From Acanthosepion lycidas (taxonomy: Eukaryota > Mollusca > Cephalopoda > Sepiida > Sepiidae): a stretch of 64,000 nucleotides of DNA. The first letter of the stretch is position 1. The number at the start of each line of letters is the position of its first letter. The DNA lies in the NCBI GenBank assembly GCA_963932145.1, contig OZ010574.1:58973232-59037231 (forward strand). The letters are read 5' to 3'. Position numbers and translations under genes: made by a program. Under the pieces are notes generated by a model. The model did no database searches, was not told where the DNA came from, and saw only the letters and a list, made by a program, of their open reading frames with translations. Shown in pieces: positions 52,764 through 56,288 of the stretch.

Positions 52764-55166
52764 AATTCATCATTTTTTGTATTGAATGTATATCTACCTT
52801 GTCAAATCCAGTTATGACTGAATTTTGACAGGTCTTATATATGTTAACAGAAGGGAAAAAATTCAGTATGTTTACTTTTAAAGAAAATGTAAAATAAATA
52901 AAATTGACTTCTAAAAATAGCTTTTTCTTTTGAAGGGATTTTTTTTTTTTTTTTTTCTAAAATATTAGAATCTTATAGAATTTTAAGCCCGGCAATGTTA
53001 GGATCTTTTCCTGCAGCATTCATAACAATTGTTGTCTGTCATTTCACAATACCATAATTGTAGAACTGAAAAAAAAAAAAAAAATTAATGAATTATTGAA
53101 ATAAGTGAAAATAATCTGTTTAAAGTTGTATCAAATTATTTAAACAAGTGACAAAATTGTATGTTTGCTAAATTTATTTTATTATTGGGTTGGTGCATAA
53201 TTATCAGGCGTTTTTAAACAATATTATGAGAAAAGAAACAATTCAACAATAACATTTTTAAATGATTATTTTAGAGTGTAGTCCTATCTACTTCAATAAC
53301 TGCTTCCCATTTGCTAGGAAGACAGTCGATTCCATGGGCAAAGAAGTCACAATTCTTGGAGGCAATCCATGCTTTGATATTGGCCACCAAGTTATCCAAA
53401 TCGGCATAAACTTTATTCACCTGCCAATTTTTCAGTGATCGATTGACATGGTAGTTTGTAGGCACTTCTGTGGGAGAATATAGATGTGGAAGCAGTTCCC
53501 AGCCCTTATTGGCAATACATTCGACAAGACGACACAGAACATGTGGACATGCATTATCATGGTGGAAGACAATATGGTTCTTTTTGTGCAGTCTTTGTCT
53601 TGATTGCAGCATGAAGGTGGTCAAGTTGAGCCAGATAGACATTTCTGTTAATGTTGAATTGCCACTTGCATTTTTTGTCTGGAATCCACCACTATTGATG
53701 CTCATCATTGTCATTCCACCAATAACAAATCCCATTTCTATCAAACACACCATATTGCCTTCATACAGTGCACATTTTAACGCTATTCCTTTTGGTGAAA
53801 CTTCTGGCAAAATGCAGACCTTCTTTTGATGTTTCTCAAGAGAAGCCATGATTCATCCCTAGTGACAAGATTCTTTGGAAACGGAGCTTGCTCGTTTTGT
53901 TGCAGCAAATAAGTGAAAATTTGGACATGTTCAGCTTTATTATTGTTGCATAGTTTGCGAGGGACCCATCCAGCCAATTTCCATACATTTCCAAGCTTTT
54001 TGAGAACAAACGATGGTGGAATGGTCCCTATTGAAGTCTTTGGCCAGCATTTGCGTTGTCAAGCTTTTGTCCTCTTCCACATCTGCCAATAGTGCCTGGT
54101 AGTCAAAATCCGATGGTCAAAATCTTATCTTCCAAGCTAGTGTTGCCAGATTTGAAACGGGCAAACCAATTCTTGCATTGACTTTTGCTGATTGTTCCTT
54201 CACCAAAAAGTTTGTTGTGATCGAAATGACTGCACTGCTTTCCATACTCTTTCGAAGTGGTAAAGCATAATATGACGAATATGAGTATGATTACCATATT
54301 TTATTATAACCTATGATTACCGTATTTTATTATAACCTGAAATTACCGTATTTTATTATAACCTGAAATTACCGTATTTTATTATAACCTGAAATTACCG
54401 TATTTTATTATAACCTGAAATTACCGTATTTTATTATAACCTGAAATTACCGTATTTTATTATAACCTGAAATTACCGTATTTTATTATAACCTGAAATT
54501 ACCGTATTTTATTATAACCTGAAATTACCGTATTTTATTATAACCTGAAATTACCGTATTTTTATTTTAAAAAACGGCAATTTTTATTAACAAATAACTC
54601 GCCTACAAAAACGCCTGATAATTATGCACCAACCCAATACTATTATTAATGCAAACATTATTTTGAATTAAGAAAAAAAAATAACAGAATTATTTAAATA
54701 TATAATTATATTTAATTATAAATGTCAATTTCATTTTAATTGGATTTAATTAAAAAGCTGTAAATAAATAACTTTGATATTTAAAAATTATATAAATGTA
54801 TAAATATTGTCTGTAGAATGGATATTAACTAGTTTTTTAAAAAAAAAAAAATAGCTTACTTACAACTCCAATCACATTTTATCTGTAGCATTGTTATTCA
54901 TTTAAAGTGAAAAATTCATGGTATCTTTTAAGACTAGCTTGAATAAGAGTTAATTTAAATTATATATTCTTATTAAAAATTTTTTGAGAAAGTCTTTTTT
55001 TTCTCTCTCTCTCTCTTCAGGTATTGTGCCTGTTCCTCGGCATGATTTTAATGCTCAGGCTGCTGCAGCAACAGGACAACCATTACTGGCCCAAACTGCT
55101 CTCCAGGCTGCACCCTATATTTCGTACTTCTCAGTACCACCTCCAACTCCCACGCCCTATCCTCAG
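9658..55166 (+). CDS. ATXN2: Ataxin-2, 17 coding exons seen, 3' end outside the window
   Basis: Ataxin-2 is a cytoplasmic RNA-binding scaffold of stress granules and mRNA translation/stability control that binds poly(A)-binding protein. I joined 17 exons with consistent phases into 688 codons (exons listed separately). Domain order: short basic N-terminus (residues 1-58), LSm domain (about 59-150, with core IQVKNGNVYEG), LsmAD (about 156-255, with NGWDPSDMF), an N/S/Q/P-rich linker (about 289-465), charged helical segments (507-561), PAM2 (568-583, STLNPNAKEFNPKTYPQ), then a P/Q-rich tail. These match human ATXN2 in order and motif. The human N-terminal polyQ region is absent; the longest Q run is six residues in exon 11. 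Splice sites are GT-AG throughout. The tail and 3' UTR should lie beyond 64,000. I cannot separate ATXN2 from ATXN2L, which are vertebrate paralogues; an invertebrate would be expected to have one gene. Confidence 0.93.
9717..12160. other. ATXN2 intron 1, first part
   Basis: AT-rich intron sequence without a recognised element. A short near-inverted pair, 'ccgattttatgaaaccccg' (about 10,073) and 'tcataaaatcggggttc' (about 10,125), could form a hairpin. Confidence 0.5.
12161..13547 (+). mobile_element. Family A TIR element, copy 3 (best ends)
   Basis: A perfect 15-bp inverted pair closes this 1.39-kb element: TAGGTACCTCCAAAG at 12,161 and its reverse complement ending at 13,547. The outermost TA may be the target duplication, as in Tc1/mariner insertions. 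The interior is AT-rich, holds the family landmarks (tttatgattagtaaatatag, ataataacaaagatttcga) and no transposase. This copy is the best guide to the family's true ends. Confidence 0.75.
13548..14004. other. Anonymous intron 1 sequence
   Basis: AT-rich with a T-run at about 13,779-13,799. The left border of the following mariner relic may lie in this stretch but no TIR is seen. Confidence 0.4.
14005..14930 (-). pseudogene. Mariner transposase relic (Tc1/mariner, DD34D type)
   Basis: Read on the minus strand, pieces of a mariner transposase occur in order. The N-terminal helix-turn-helix region is at about 14,890-14,700 (ALADRTVQKGFAKFRVDD, then EERSGR). A second HTH is at 14,700-14,480 (SKSTIYEHLVKLGY). 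The C-terminal catalytic part is at 14,241-14,030 (VFHQDNARPH, then HPPYSPHIAPLDF). The second catalytic Asp of HQDNARPH is present; the third, in APLDF, is also Asp. Several frame changes separate the pieces, so it is inactive. No clear TIRs were found. It lies in ATXN2 intron 1, opposite to the gene. Confidence 0.85.
15185..15385 (-). mobile_element. SINE D copy (tRNA-derived), diverged
   Basis: 'gggattgaactcacaact' followed by 'tatgctttaatctagtag' matches the tRNA-like heads at 34,495-34,755 and 17,365-17,595, read from the minus strand as an A-box-like CTACTAGATTAAAGCA and a B-box-like GAGTTCAATCCC. The body is poorly matched, so borders are approximate. Confidence 0.5.
15386..16940. other. 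ATXN2 intron 1, last part
   Basis: The segment 15,420-15,950 is less AT-rich and may be an old LINE remnant (it reads as broken hydrophobic frames on plus), but I could not name it. The rest is ordinary AT-rich intron ending in the polypyrimidine tract of exon 2. Confidence 0.4.
16941..16982 (+). CDS. ATXN2: ATXN2 exon 2 (42 nt)
   Basis: Acceptor ttattttcag and donor AG|gtagtt. Completes the split Arg and reads WRPNQSDQWNMPP plus AG. Length is a multiple of three with the same phase at both ends, so skipping would keep the frame. Small and without domain evidence, but phase and content (Q/N/P-rich) fit the chain. Confidence 0.7.
17225..17355. mobile_element. Tigger/pogo-like MITE, 131 bp, TA target duplication
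   Basis: Ends are CAGTGTAACCCGGATATAAG and the inverse CTTATATTCAGGTTACACTG, flanked by TA on both sides (17,223-17,224 and 17,356-17,357). The roughly 26-bp TIRs have two mismatches. CAGT(A/G)TAACC...ATATAA is typical of pogo/Tigger termini. A second copy of the end motif (aacctggatataagagact) lies inside at about 17,299, forming an internal direct repeat with 'ggtccc' after each. Confidence 0.75.
17365..17600 (-). mobile_element. SINE D copy (tRNA-derived) with long T-run
   Basis: On the minus strand the head reads GCCTAGTGGATTAAAGCAATGG (A box region), then a B-box-like TGATTTTAATCCCTAGG, and the tail matches the copy at 34,495-34,755 ('tccagctaaccaacaagagattc'). A T-run at 17,470-17,510 interrupts the body. 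Confidence 0.65.
17601..18429. other. Intron 2, anonymous part
   Basis: AT-rich intron sequence; no gene or element recognised. Confidence 0.5.
18430..18745 (-). pseudogene. Mariner relic, N-terminal half only
   Basis: The plus-strand text 'acttgatttggatatttt', 'aatattctcaa'-like spacing and 'actgtttatgaaaagttttt' parallels 37,400-37,580, the N-terminal part of the mariner relic at 36,850-37,640. No clean transposase frame is left. The assignment rests on that nucleotide similarity. Confidence 0.4.
18846..18875. other. Perfect 12-bp hairpin
   Basis: aatatcagtgtg, loop tattcg, cacactgatatt: 12 paired bases with no mismatch. It lies about 90 bp left of the LTR fossil. Function unknown. Confidence 0.6.
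18968..19246 (-). repeat. LTR of the fossil retrotransposon (3' LTR in coding sense)
   Basis: It matches 21,102-21,376 along its length, with shared landmarks 'cttgtctgg', 'tgactattggctaat' and 'cagccaattgtggaagagg'. Confidence 0.75.
21102..21376 (-). repeat. LTR of the fossil retrotransposon (5' LTR in coding sense)
   Basis: It pairs with 18,968-19,246. The TG/CA-type ends are seen in the minus orientation. Confidence 0.75.
21622..21670. repeat. (TA)n microsatellite
   Basis: A pure TA tract of about 49 bp. Chance ORFs of alternating Tyr-Ile cross it and are not genes. Confidence 0.95.
21821..22020. other. Assembly gap, 200 N
   Basis: A run of exactly 200 N. The true length is unknown. TG- and TA-rich repeats on its left side and a SINE on its right probably caused it. 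Confidence 0.99.
22021..22160 (+). mobile_element. Fragment of a common cephalopod SINE
   Basis: 'catgcggcacctttgg', then 'aagtgcctga', 'ccgtgggttgacccaagcc' and 'ttgtgagtg' resemble the body of a tRNA-derived SINE that I remember as very abundant in octopus sequences (there: ggcatcttgggcaagtgtc, cgggccgaccaa, gccttgtgagtgg). The tRNA-like head would lie inside the gap. This is my main clue to the taxon, and it is from memory. Confidence 0.55.
22375..22410. repeat. (TA)n microsatellite
   Basis: A pure TA tract followed by GTGTGTATGTAT. Confidence 0.9.
22565..22702 (-). mobile_element. SINE C copy 1 (tRNA-derived)
   Basis: On minus: GGGCACCTTGGCATGGTGTA..ATGATTAGCAAGC (A-box region) and GTGAGTTCGATCATCAC (B box), ending in TTAGAAAATCACTA. 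It matches 37,751-37,862 and 49,440-49,566. The two promoter boxes in the right order and spacing mark a tRNA-derived RNA polymerase III SINE rather than a tRNA gene, since the acceptor arms do not pair. Confidence 0.75.
22703..23837. other. Intron 2, anonymous part
   Basis: AT-rich intron without a recognised gene. T/C-runs at about 23,204-23,234. Confidence 0.5.
23838..24880. mobile_element. Non-coding DNA element, about 1.04 kb, with TIRs of about 60 bp
   Basis: The left end (ccaaaatcaacaacttttca, continuing tatgtagctta..gtcagtctatcgaaaatacg) recurs inverted at 24,826-24,880 (cgtattttcgatagactgac..taagctacatagg, then gaaaagttgttgatattgg). There are only about four mismatches over the pair. 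Inside, a roughly 200-bp unit recurs about three times ('aaagcatttctttcaactta' at 24,008, 'aaagcatttccttcaacta' at 24,246, 'aaagaatttcttttaactt' at 24,420), each followed by 'tatgc..tattgat'-like text in two of them. No ORF. The superfamily is unknown. Confidence 0.7.
24936..25024. mobile_element. Mariner MITE (MADE1-like), 89 bp, perfect 34-bp TIRs
   Basis: It starts TTAGGTTGGTGCAAAAATAA and ends with the exact reverse complement; the arms are perfect for 34 bp around a 21-bp centre. TA target duplications flank it (24,934-24,935 and 25,025-25,026). The terminal TTAGGTTGGTGCAAAA is the same as in the human mariner MITE MADE1, showing a mariner (Hsmar1-type) source. Perfect arms suggest a recent insertion. 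Confidence 0.92.
25027..26040. other. Intron 2, anonymous part
   Basis: T-runs (25,478-25,500 and others); no supported gene. Confidence 0.5.
26041..27105 (+). pseudogene. hAT-like transposase-type relic (uncertain family)
   Basis: Plus-strand frames give, in order: FMKLLRYVKEEHTKKIITFF; IEFGFLADRAMQNLSKKG; KSDWDDIISQYKEFKKEAAG at about 26,436; GFSVTDNMKQ at about 26,645; VGGAWNVPVIKALLRSA at about 26,715; and a coiled-coil end ELKTKKHKLESCIQDLLKSA then DSYAEKAEQAQNF at 26,830-26,925. The pattern (GFSV..N near the end, then AGG..VPVTK-like text and a charged helix) resembles uncharacterised ORFs abundant in corals and molluscs whose tail recalls the hAT dimerisation region (SERGFS). Several stops and frame changes make it a pseudogene. 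No TIRs found. Confidence 0.45.
27106..28974. other. Intron 2, anonymous part
   Basis: AT-rich with homopolymer T-runs (27,550-27,574; 28,177-28,201), a C-run at 28,431 and no recognised coding. Confidence 0.5.
28975..29560 (-). pseudogene. RTE-type LINE endonuclease fragment
   Basis: On minus, about 29,289-28,975 reads VREIIGKFELGTCNKYGERW then VQCIQQMTK, followed in another frame by IINTLFQEHPKHLWTW. This matches the apurinic-type endonuclease of RTE/BovB LINEs (consensus GKFGLGERNERGERWVQFC, then NTLFQQHKRRLYTW), often mislabelled craniofacial development protein 2. Upstream (to about 29,560) weak similarity continues. 5' part only, with frame breaks; no reverse transcriptase attached. 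Confidence 0.75.
29561..30975. other. Intron 2, anonymous part
   Basis: No gene or element recognised. Confidence 0.5.
30976..32335 (-). mobile_element. Fossil Ty3/gypsy-type pol fragment
   Basis: Minus-strand text carries, from high to low coordinates, a protease-like LLGIDVL region (about 32,220), a reverse-transcriptase core (KIPFGVKMVSAIFQRAIENM at about 31,725-31,665, then a YQDDI-type active-site box), the thumb/connection and the start of RNase H-like text. FG..A.AIFQR...L and Y.DD identify an LTR-type (Ty3/gypsy) RT. It is heavily broken (many disruptions) and no LTRs were found, so it is an old, truncated copy in ATXN2 intron 2. Confidence 0.65.
32449..32587 (+). pseudogene. PiggyBac-like transposase C-terminal cysteine-rich fragment (candidate)
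   Basis: The frame beginning CKSKSKQCTKQNIRR and continuing TGCEQCKVNLCINGFKSY has the look of the C-terminal zinc-binding domain of piggyBac transposases (RC.VC...K..T.Y.C..C.V.LC...CF..YH). Only this tail is present; the rest of a transposase is not seen. Some expected cysteines/histidines are missing. Low certainty. Confidence 0.35.
32604..32639. repeat. (TA)n microsatellite
   Basis: A pure TA tract next to the 3' border of the reversed family A copy. Confidence 0.9.
32650..33304 (-). mobile_element. Family A TIR element, copy 4 (reversed, internally deleted)
   Basis: Its right border, ggtaccta at 33,297-33,304, is the family's left TIR read on minus. Reverse-complement text matches copies 1 and 2 ('ctttaattgaaagctaaaa', 'tactatttccagt..gcaaaata', then 'caattcagagcagattttcag'). 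The middle and the other TIR are missing. A T-run at 33,072-33,093 sits where copies 1 and 3 also carry one. Confidence 0.65.
33305..34128. other. Last part of ATXN2 intron 2
   Basis: AT-rich with (TA)n at about 33,791-33,820. It ends in the T/C tract and acceptor of exon 3. Confidence 0.5.
34129..34162 (+). CDS. ATXN2: ATXN2 exon 3 (34 nt)
   Basis: Acceptor tcttcttttttcag, donor GTT|gtaagt. Completes Arg and reads NPSSNQSRNPV. It changes phase from 2 to 0, so unlike its neighbours it cannot be skipped alone without a frameshift. Confidence 0.75.
34495..34755 (-). mobile_element. SINE D copy (tRNA-derived), most complete
   Basis: On minus it begins TAGCCTAGTAGATTAAGATA (A-box region) and has GTGAGTTCAATCCCTGG (B box) about 55 bp on, then a body shared with 17,365-17,600. 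It lacks a paired acceptor stem, so it is a SINE rather than a tRNA gene. Confidence 0.7.
35680..35965 (+). mobile_element. Chimeric 5S rRNA/tRNA-derived SINE
   Basis: Positions about 35,691-35,810 resemble a 5S rRNA: 'cataccaag' near the start, 'taagttaagcaatgtcaagc' (A-box/IE region), and 'tagatgggtgactgct' with 'aagaataccaagc' (C box and 3' end; animal 5S reads GGATGGGTGACCGCCTGGGAATACC). Directly after it, 'tggtttaatggataatgg' (35,821) and 'caagttctaattccagttg' (35,862) look like tRNA A and B boxes with normal spacing. The joint 5S-then-tRNA layout recalls chimeric SINEs such as AmnSINE1. The copy is diverged, so not a functional 5S gene. Confidence 0.7.
36517..36555 (+). CDS. ATXN2: ATXN2 exon 4 (39 nt)
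   Basis: Acceptor ttttgtatag, donor GAT|gtaagt. Reads DSFKSGKMRIPND. Phase 0 at both ends and divisible by three, so it can be skipped without a frameshift. Confidence 0.75.
36850..37640 (-). pseudogene. Mariner transposase relic, second copy
   Basis: Minus-strand frames give a mid-protein piece with YELLPGNQTI (mariner YFELLPPNQTI) at about 37,150 and a C-terminal piece LFQFLQNCLQQKSPGR (mariner LFRSLQNSLNGK) at about 36,970-36,920 with KFWENG at about 36,880. Helix-turn-helix remnants reach to about 37,640. Many breaks. The HQDNARPH box is not clearly preserved. Similar in lineage to the relic at 14,005-14,930. Confidence 0.7.
37751..37862 (-). mobile_element. SINE C copy 2 (tRNA-derived)
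   Basis: It matches 22,565-22,702 ('tagcgatttactaagcatag', 'cagatgtggcacatgaccaaaa', 'aacattacact'). Flanks 'atatttgtcataat' and 'atatttgtagtcataat' look like a target-site duplication with a 2-bp insertion. Confidence 0.7.
37863..39715. other. ATXN2 intron 4, last part
   Basis: (TA)n at about 37,962-37,984 and T-runs. The segment 38,450-38,720 is less AT-rich and looks transposon-like but I cannot name it. Confidence 0.45.
39716..39769 (+). CDS. ATXN2: ATXN2 exon 5, start of LSm domain
   Basis: Acceptor tttcttag, donor ATA|gtaagt. Reads GEGVYGNSRFLYVAMCLI, matching human FDGIYANMRMVHILTSVV at the first LSm strand region. Phase 0/0. Confidence 0.88.
40115..40186 (+). CDS. ATXN2: ATXN2 exon 6, LSm core
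   Basis: Acceptor cctttcag, donor AAG|gtactt. Reads GTPVSIQVKNGNVYEGILV then TFSQK. VKNG.(V/I)YEG is the signature of the ataxin-2 LSm domain (human CEVQVKNGGIYEGVFKTYS). Phase 0/0. Confidence 0.95.
40187..41729. other. ATXN2 intron 6
   Basis: AT-rich intron; no element recognised. Confidence 0.6.
41730..41895 (+). CDS. ATXN2: ATXN2 exon 7, end of LSm domain
   Basis: Acceptor ttttttcag, donor AAAG|gtgagt. Reads MEIILSMAHKVDDR ... LIIKCAEIVKLEAKNVDLD YAVK, aligned with human CDLVLDAAHEK ... ILFKCSDFVVVQFKDMDSSYAKRD. The first codon is ATG only by chance and is not a start. Ends in phase 1. Confidence 0.93.
42030..42061. repeat. (CA)n microsatellite
   Basis: A (CA)n tract followed by atgtatgtgtg in ATXN2 intron 7. 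Confidence 0.9.
42170..42667 (+). pseudogene. Tc1/mariner transposase relic, C-terminal part
   Basis: Plus-strand frames give DSAPYRTSS-like text (usual QDGAPCHTS), then ITPYIWQLNSPDCKTLDYYV and WGTVERE.NKTPYNTKD, then ARIRAAFINLKKETVHERCR, RFRSCLEVMFEVNGDFIG and a stop at 42,665. Related Tc1/mariner proteins read PPNSPDCNPMDYYVWG..E..TNKTP.NTKDELKARI. The last catalytic Asp (in TLDYYV) is present. Frame changes and loss of the N-terminal half make it inactive. It is in the sense direction of ATXN2, in intron 7. Confidence 0.8.
42791..43190. repeat. Two (TA)n microsatellites flanking a unique segment
   Basis: (TA)n at 42,791-42,845 and (TG)n-(TA)n at about 43,117-43,190. Both are long and pure. 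Confidence 0.9.
43493..43608 (+). CDS. ATXN2: ATXN2 exon 8, start of LsmAD
   Basis: Acceptor tgatccaag, donor TCT|gtaagt. Completes Asp and reads TYPESSSRLNGQLPDKDLTP, WEGDIEDGKMTSLESDAS; human has KDLEPWDAGE...LEALENDVS. LsmAD is the ataxin-2-specific domain that follows LSm. Confidence 0.93.
44157..44245 (+). CDS. ATXN2: ATXN2 exon 9, LsmAD core
   Basis: Acceptor cttttcag, donor CAC|gtaagt. Begins NGWDPSDMFKTNYEQFNV and ends STYDENLSQY; the human counterpart is NGWDPNDMFRYNEENYGV..STYDSSLSSY. Very strong match. Confidence 0.96.
44425..44955 (-). mobile_element. Family B dispersed repeat, copy 2 (reversed)
   Basis: Reverse complement of 4,937-5,430 with the same landmarks ('gggcccttgattgggccttcatc', then 'aatgataattcttctgccac', 'caatttgatgtacataggtcc', 'ctacggcc' at the far end). 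It sits in ATXN2 intron 9, about 40 kb from copy 1 and in opposite orientation. Confidence 0.65.
45241..45435 (+). CDS. ATXN2: ATXN2 exon 10, end of LsmAD
   Basis: Acceptor attttcag, donor GGGAG|gtaaga. Reads TPLEKRDTKEYKEREEAAAK, LADEIERSDSYKHRISLENG, then EGEDEEKFAAVIKPE. Human: VPLERDNSEEFLKREARANQLAEEIESSAQYKARVALENDDRSEEEKYTAV. Conserved, highly charged helix. Confidence 0.96.
45671..46197 (+). CDS. ATXN2: ATXN2 exon 11, Q/P/N/S-rich linker (527 nt)
   Basis: Acceptor tctttgtcag, donor GGAA|gtaagt. A basic start (NPARKIPNRSGGASLRGG) is followed by low-complexity Asn/Ser runs, a six-Gln run at 45,893-45,913, a seven-Pro run and many QQ/QPQ motifs, closing VSPTLESIKVNG. The Gln run uses mixed CAG/CAA codons, which tends to keep such tracts stable. 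Intrinsic disorder is expected. A second open frame across this exon is a shadow. Confidence 0.92.
46313..46438 (+). CDS. ATXN2: ATXN2 exon 12
   Basis: Acceptor catcatgtag, donor GGAG|gtaagt. Reads SEKEEKECSTDRSPAVPAES, KDTVHATSVSDDCRRNSNTK. Charged, Ser-rich linker; symmetrical phase 1/1 and 126 nt, so skippable in frame. Confidence 0.88.
46793..46842 (+). CDS. ATXN2: ATXN2 exon 13 (50 nt)
   Basis: Acceptor tattaatag, donor AAA|gtaagt. Reads ERAMEIQALKQFSSNIK, comparable to human SEHRKQIDDLKKFKNDFRL, a conserved short helix before PAM2. Confidence 0.88.
47037..47066 (-). mobile_element. SINE C remnant (both ends, middle deleted)
   Basis: 'tagtgattttcc' joined to 'ctcgaggtgccc' matches the two ends of SINE C with the body missing. 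It is followed by (TA)n at 47,073-47,108. Confidence 0.4.
48262..49404 (+). mobile_element. Family A TIR element, copy 5, inserted in the Penelope-like relic
   Basis: Left end TAGGGACCTCCAC, right end GTTTGGAGGTACCTA, matching the family TIRs; interior landmarks as in copies 1 and 3 ('tttatgattagtaaatgtag', 'ataataacaaacactttgac'). RT-like text lies on both sides of it, so it jumped into an existing retroelement copy. Confidence 0.75.
49440..49566 (-). mobile_element. SINE C copy 3 with perfect 17-bp target duplication
   Basis: tgtgttctcattaatag occurs at 49,423-49,439 and again at 49,567-49,583, exactly flanking a SINE C body (gattttccaagcgtaaatta ... gcctcaaggtgtccc). The long, perfect direct repeats are typical of LINE-mobilised SINE insertion. 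Confidence 0.8.
50692..50807 (+). CDS. ATXN2: ATXN2 exon 14
   Basis: Acceptor cttttatgaaag, donor TCTGC|gtaagt. Reads LSGDKDKERVEKQERQDKSE, ERKETEKNKEFEKSDKLS: a Lys/Glu-rich segment matching human CKQEKDDKEEKKDAAEQVRK before PAM2. Confidence 0.9.
50895..50958 (+). CDS. ATXN2: ATXN2 exon 15, PAM2 motif
   Basis: Acceptor gtttttatag, donor CAG|gtaagt. Reads KVKNSTLNPNAKEFNPKTYPQ minus its first residue in overlap; the core STLNPNAKEFNP is identical to the human PAM2 motif, which docks on the MLLE domain of poly(A)-binding protein. The conserved Leu and Phe that fill the MLLE pockets are both present. Confidence 0.97.
51203..51371 (+). CDS. ATXN2: ATXN2 exon 16
   Basis: Acceptor tttttcctgcag, donor AAAC|gtaatt. 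Reads KHCVQTPPPPRPQTQSPVAI, SAMQSQQLFAPYIVPMSMQA, TPQQATNQSNRFATTK. P/Q-rich tail after PAM2, like human PRPQAQPSPSM..PMTPMPVNQAKTYR. If the weak donor is not used, the frame runs on for RNFVYI and stops at 51,391. Confidence 0.88.
51372..53184. other. ATXN2 intron 16, first part
   Basis: AT-rich intron with T-runs (52,739-52,761, 52,939-52,957). No element recognised before the mariner. Confidence 0.5.
53271..54290 (-). pseudogene. Mariner transposase, decayed (DD34D)
   Basis: On minus, from high to low: the N-terminal piece HIMLYHFEK-like text then FGEGTISKSQCKNWFARFKS and GNTSLEDK at 54,290-54,110; the middle piece AGWVPRKLCNNNKAEHVQIF and NLVTRDESWLLLRN at 53,977-53,850 (first catalytic Asp in RDESW); then HIVFHHDNACPHV (second catalytic Asp) and LYSPTEVPTNYHVNRSLKNW. 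The third catalytic position, Asp in the usual PTDYH, is Asn here. The end reads DCLPSKWEAVIEVD. Frame changes separate the pieces, so with the Asp-to-Asn change it is not active. Confidence 0.92.
54291..54566. repeat. 26-bp minisatellite inside the mariner, about 10.5 units
   Basis: The unit is 26 bp (starts ttaccgtattttattataac, then cctgaaa overlapping its end). Unit starts are at 54,291, 54,317, 54,343 and so on to 54,525, plus a partial unit at 54,551. The first unit is diverged at its end; units 2 to 10 read the same. There are no spacers, so it is a tandem array rather than CRISPR. Confidence 0.97.
54640..55020. other. ATXN2 intron 16, last part
   Basis: AT-rich; ends in a (TC)n polypyrimidine tract and acceptor ctcttcag. 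Confidence 0.6.
55021..55166 (+). CDS. ATXN2: ATXN2 exon 17
   Basis: Acceptor tctctcttcag, donor CCTCAG|gtatat. Completes Arg and reads IVPVPRHDFNAQAAAATGQP, LLAQTALQAAPYISYFSVPP, PTPTPYPQ. Proline/glutamine/alanine-rich tail like human YRAVPNMPQQR..QHHQSAMMHPASAAGPPIAATPPAYSTQYVAYSPQ. Confidence 0.88.
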
Positions 55167-56245
55167 GTATATATAGATATATCTATATATATTTATACAC
55201 ATGCACACAATGTGTGTTACATACACACGTTTTTGTATTGTGTGCTATTAATTTTTGGTTAACTTCAAGATTTCATACACTCATATTGTCAGATACTTAT
55301 AGCTTTCTTTCCTCTGTTTTTCTTTTCCAAGCCAAACTTTTTTTTATTCACTAACCAATATTTTGAAAAAAATGTATAAGTTTTGATATTGGTTAAAAAT
55401 ATAGAACTGAAAAATCAATTATTTGAATAAATTCTTTACCTATATGCATATCTAAACAGTTGCATATGAAAATATTGTGAAAAGTTATTTGGATAATTTA
55501 AGAGAGAATTTCACTTAGTCGAATTTTTTGCCACTCTGAAGTATGCAAGGCTTTTTAATTCATTCATTTATCTAGTTTTCCTTTTCTTTCATCGTTTTTC
55601 TTTGTGAAATTCTTTTTCTATTAGTGTTCAGGAACTTACTAATCTTTTACATAAATTCTTATTTAATTTACATTTACCATGTTCCTGCTTAGTTGTTATC
55701 AAATAATCTAATGAATTGCCTGATGTCTAGTAACACTTGCATCAAGTGTAAAATTCAGTTTGTTTGAAAACTTTATTATAATCTTAACCTAAACAAATCA
55801 GAAAAATCCATGCTTCTTTTTCTATAAACAATTCTCTTAGTTTTTATTAATGGAATATGAAACTATTAATTTCATGAAAAAGTAAAGAAAAAAAAATTAC
55901 TACTGTAAAAATTTTAAACTTCTATTCTAATTTTTTGTTATTAGAAAGTAGTTGAAGTTTTTTTTTTTTAATTACAAAAAAAAATCCAAATATGTTGAAT
56001 GTATGTATGCATTTTTTTTTTTTTAAATCTAGATTTTTGAAATAAGATTCAATCAAAAATATTTAATGATTTTACAAGCAAATTATAAAAAAAAATTCTT
56101 TACTATTTTACCAAAGCAGTTTTCTAATGTTGAGAGAAATCAATATTGGTCAAATAGAGGGTAGTGAGTAGCATTGTCTCAGGCATCCAATAAAAATTCA
56201 CATAATTTTATTGACAAAGTAATGATGAAATACTTGACTGTCAAA

Positions 56246-56288
<43 letters not shown>

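Larger units (their letters stand above)
53185..54637 (-). mobile_element. Mariner transposon with perfect 31-bp TIRs, 1,453 bp
   Basis: TTGGGTTGGTGCATAATTAT opens the element and its exact reverse complement closes it; the match is perfect for 31 bp. TA duplications flank it (53,183-53,184 and 54,638-54,639). It carries a decayed transposase on minus and a 26-bp minisatellite between transposase start and right TIR. Without the array its length (about 1.18 kb) is near the usual 1.2-1.3 kb of mariners. Both TIRs agree, so the element seems moderately young, but its transposase is dead. Confidence 0.95.

Noticed and set aside
53470-53829. 119-residue plus-strand frame in the mariner
   Set aside because: It is the reverse of the transposase coding region; only the minus strand has mariner motifs.
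54291-54566. Regular 26-bp repeats as a CRISPR array
   Set aside because: Units abut with no spacers, the DNA is from an animal, and the array lies within a transposon.
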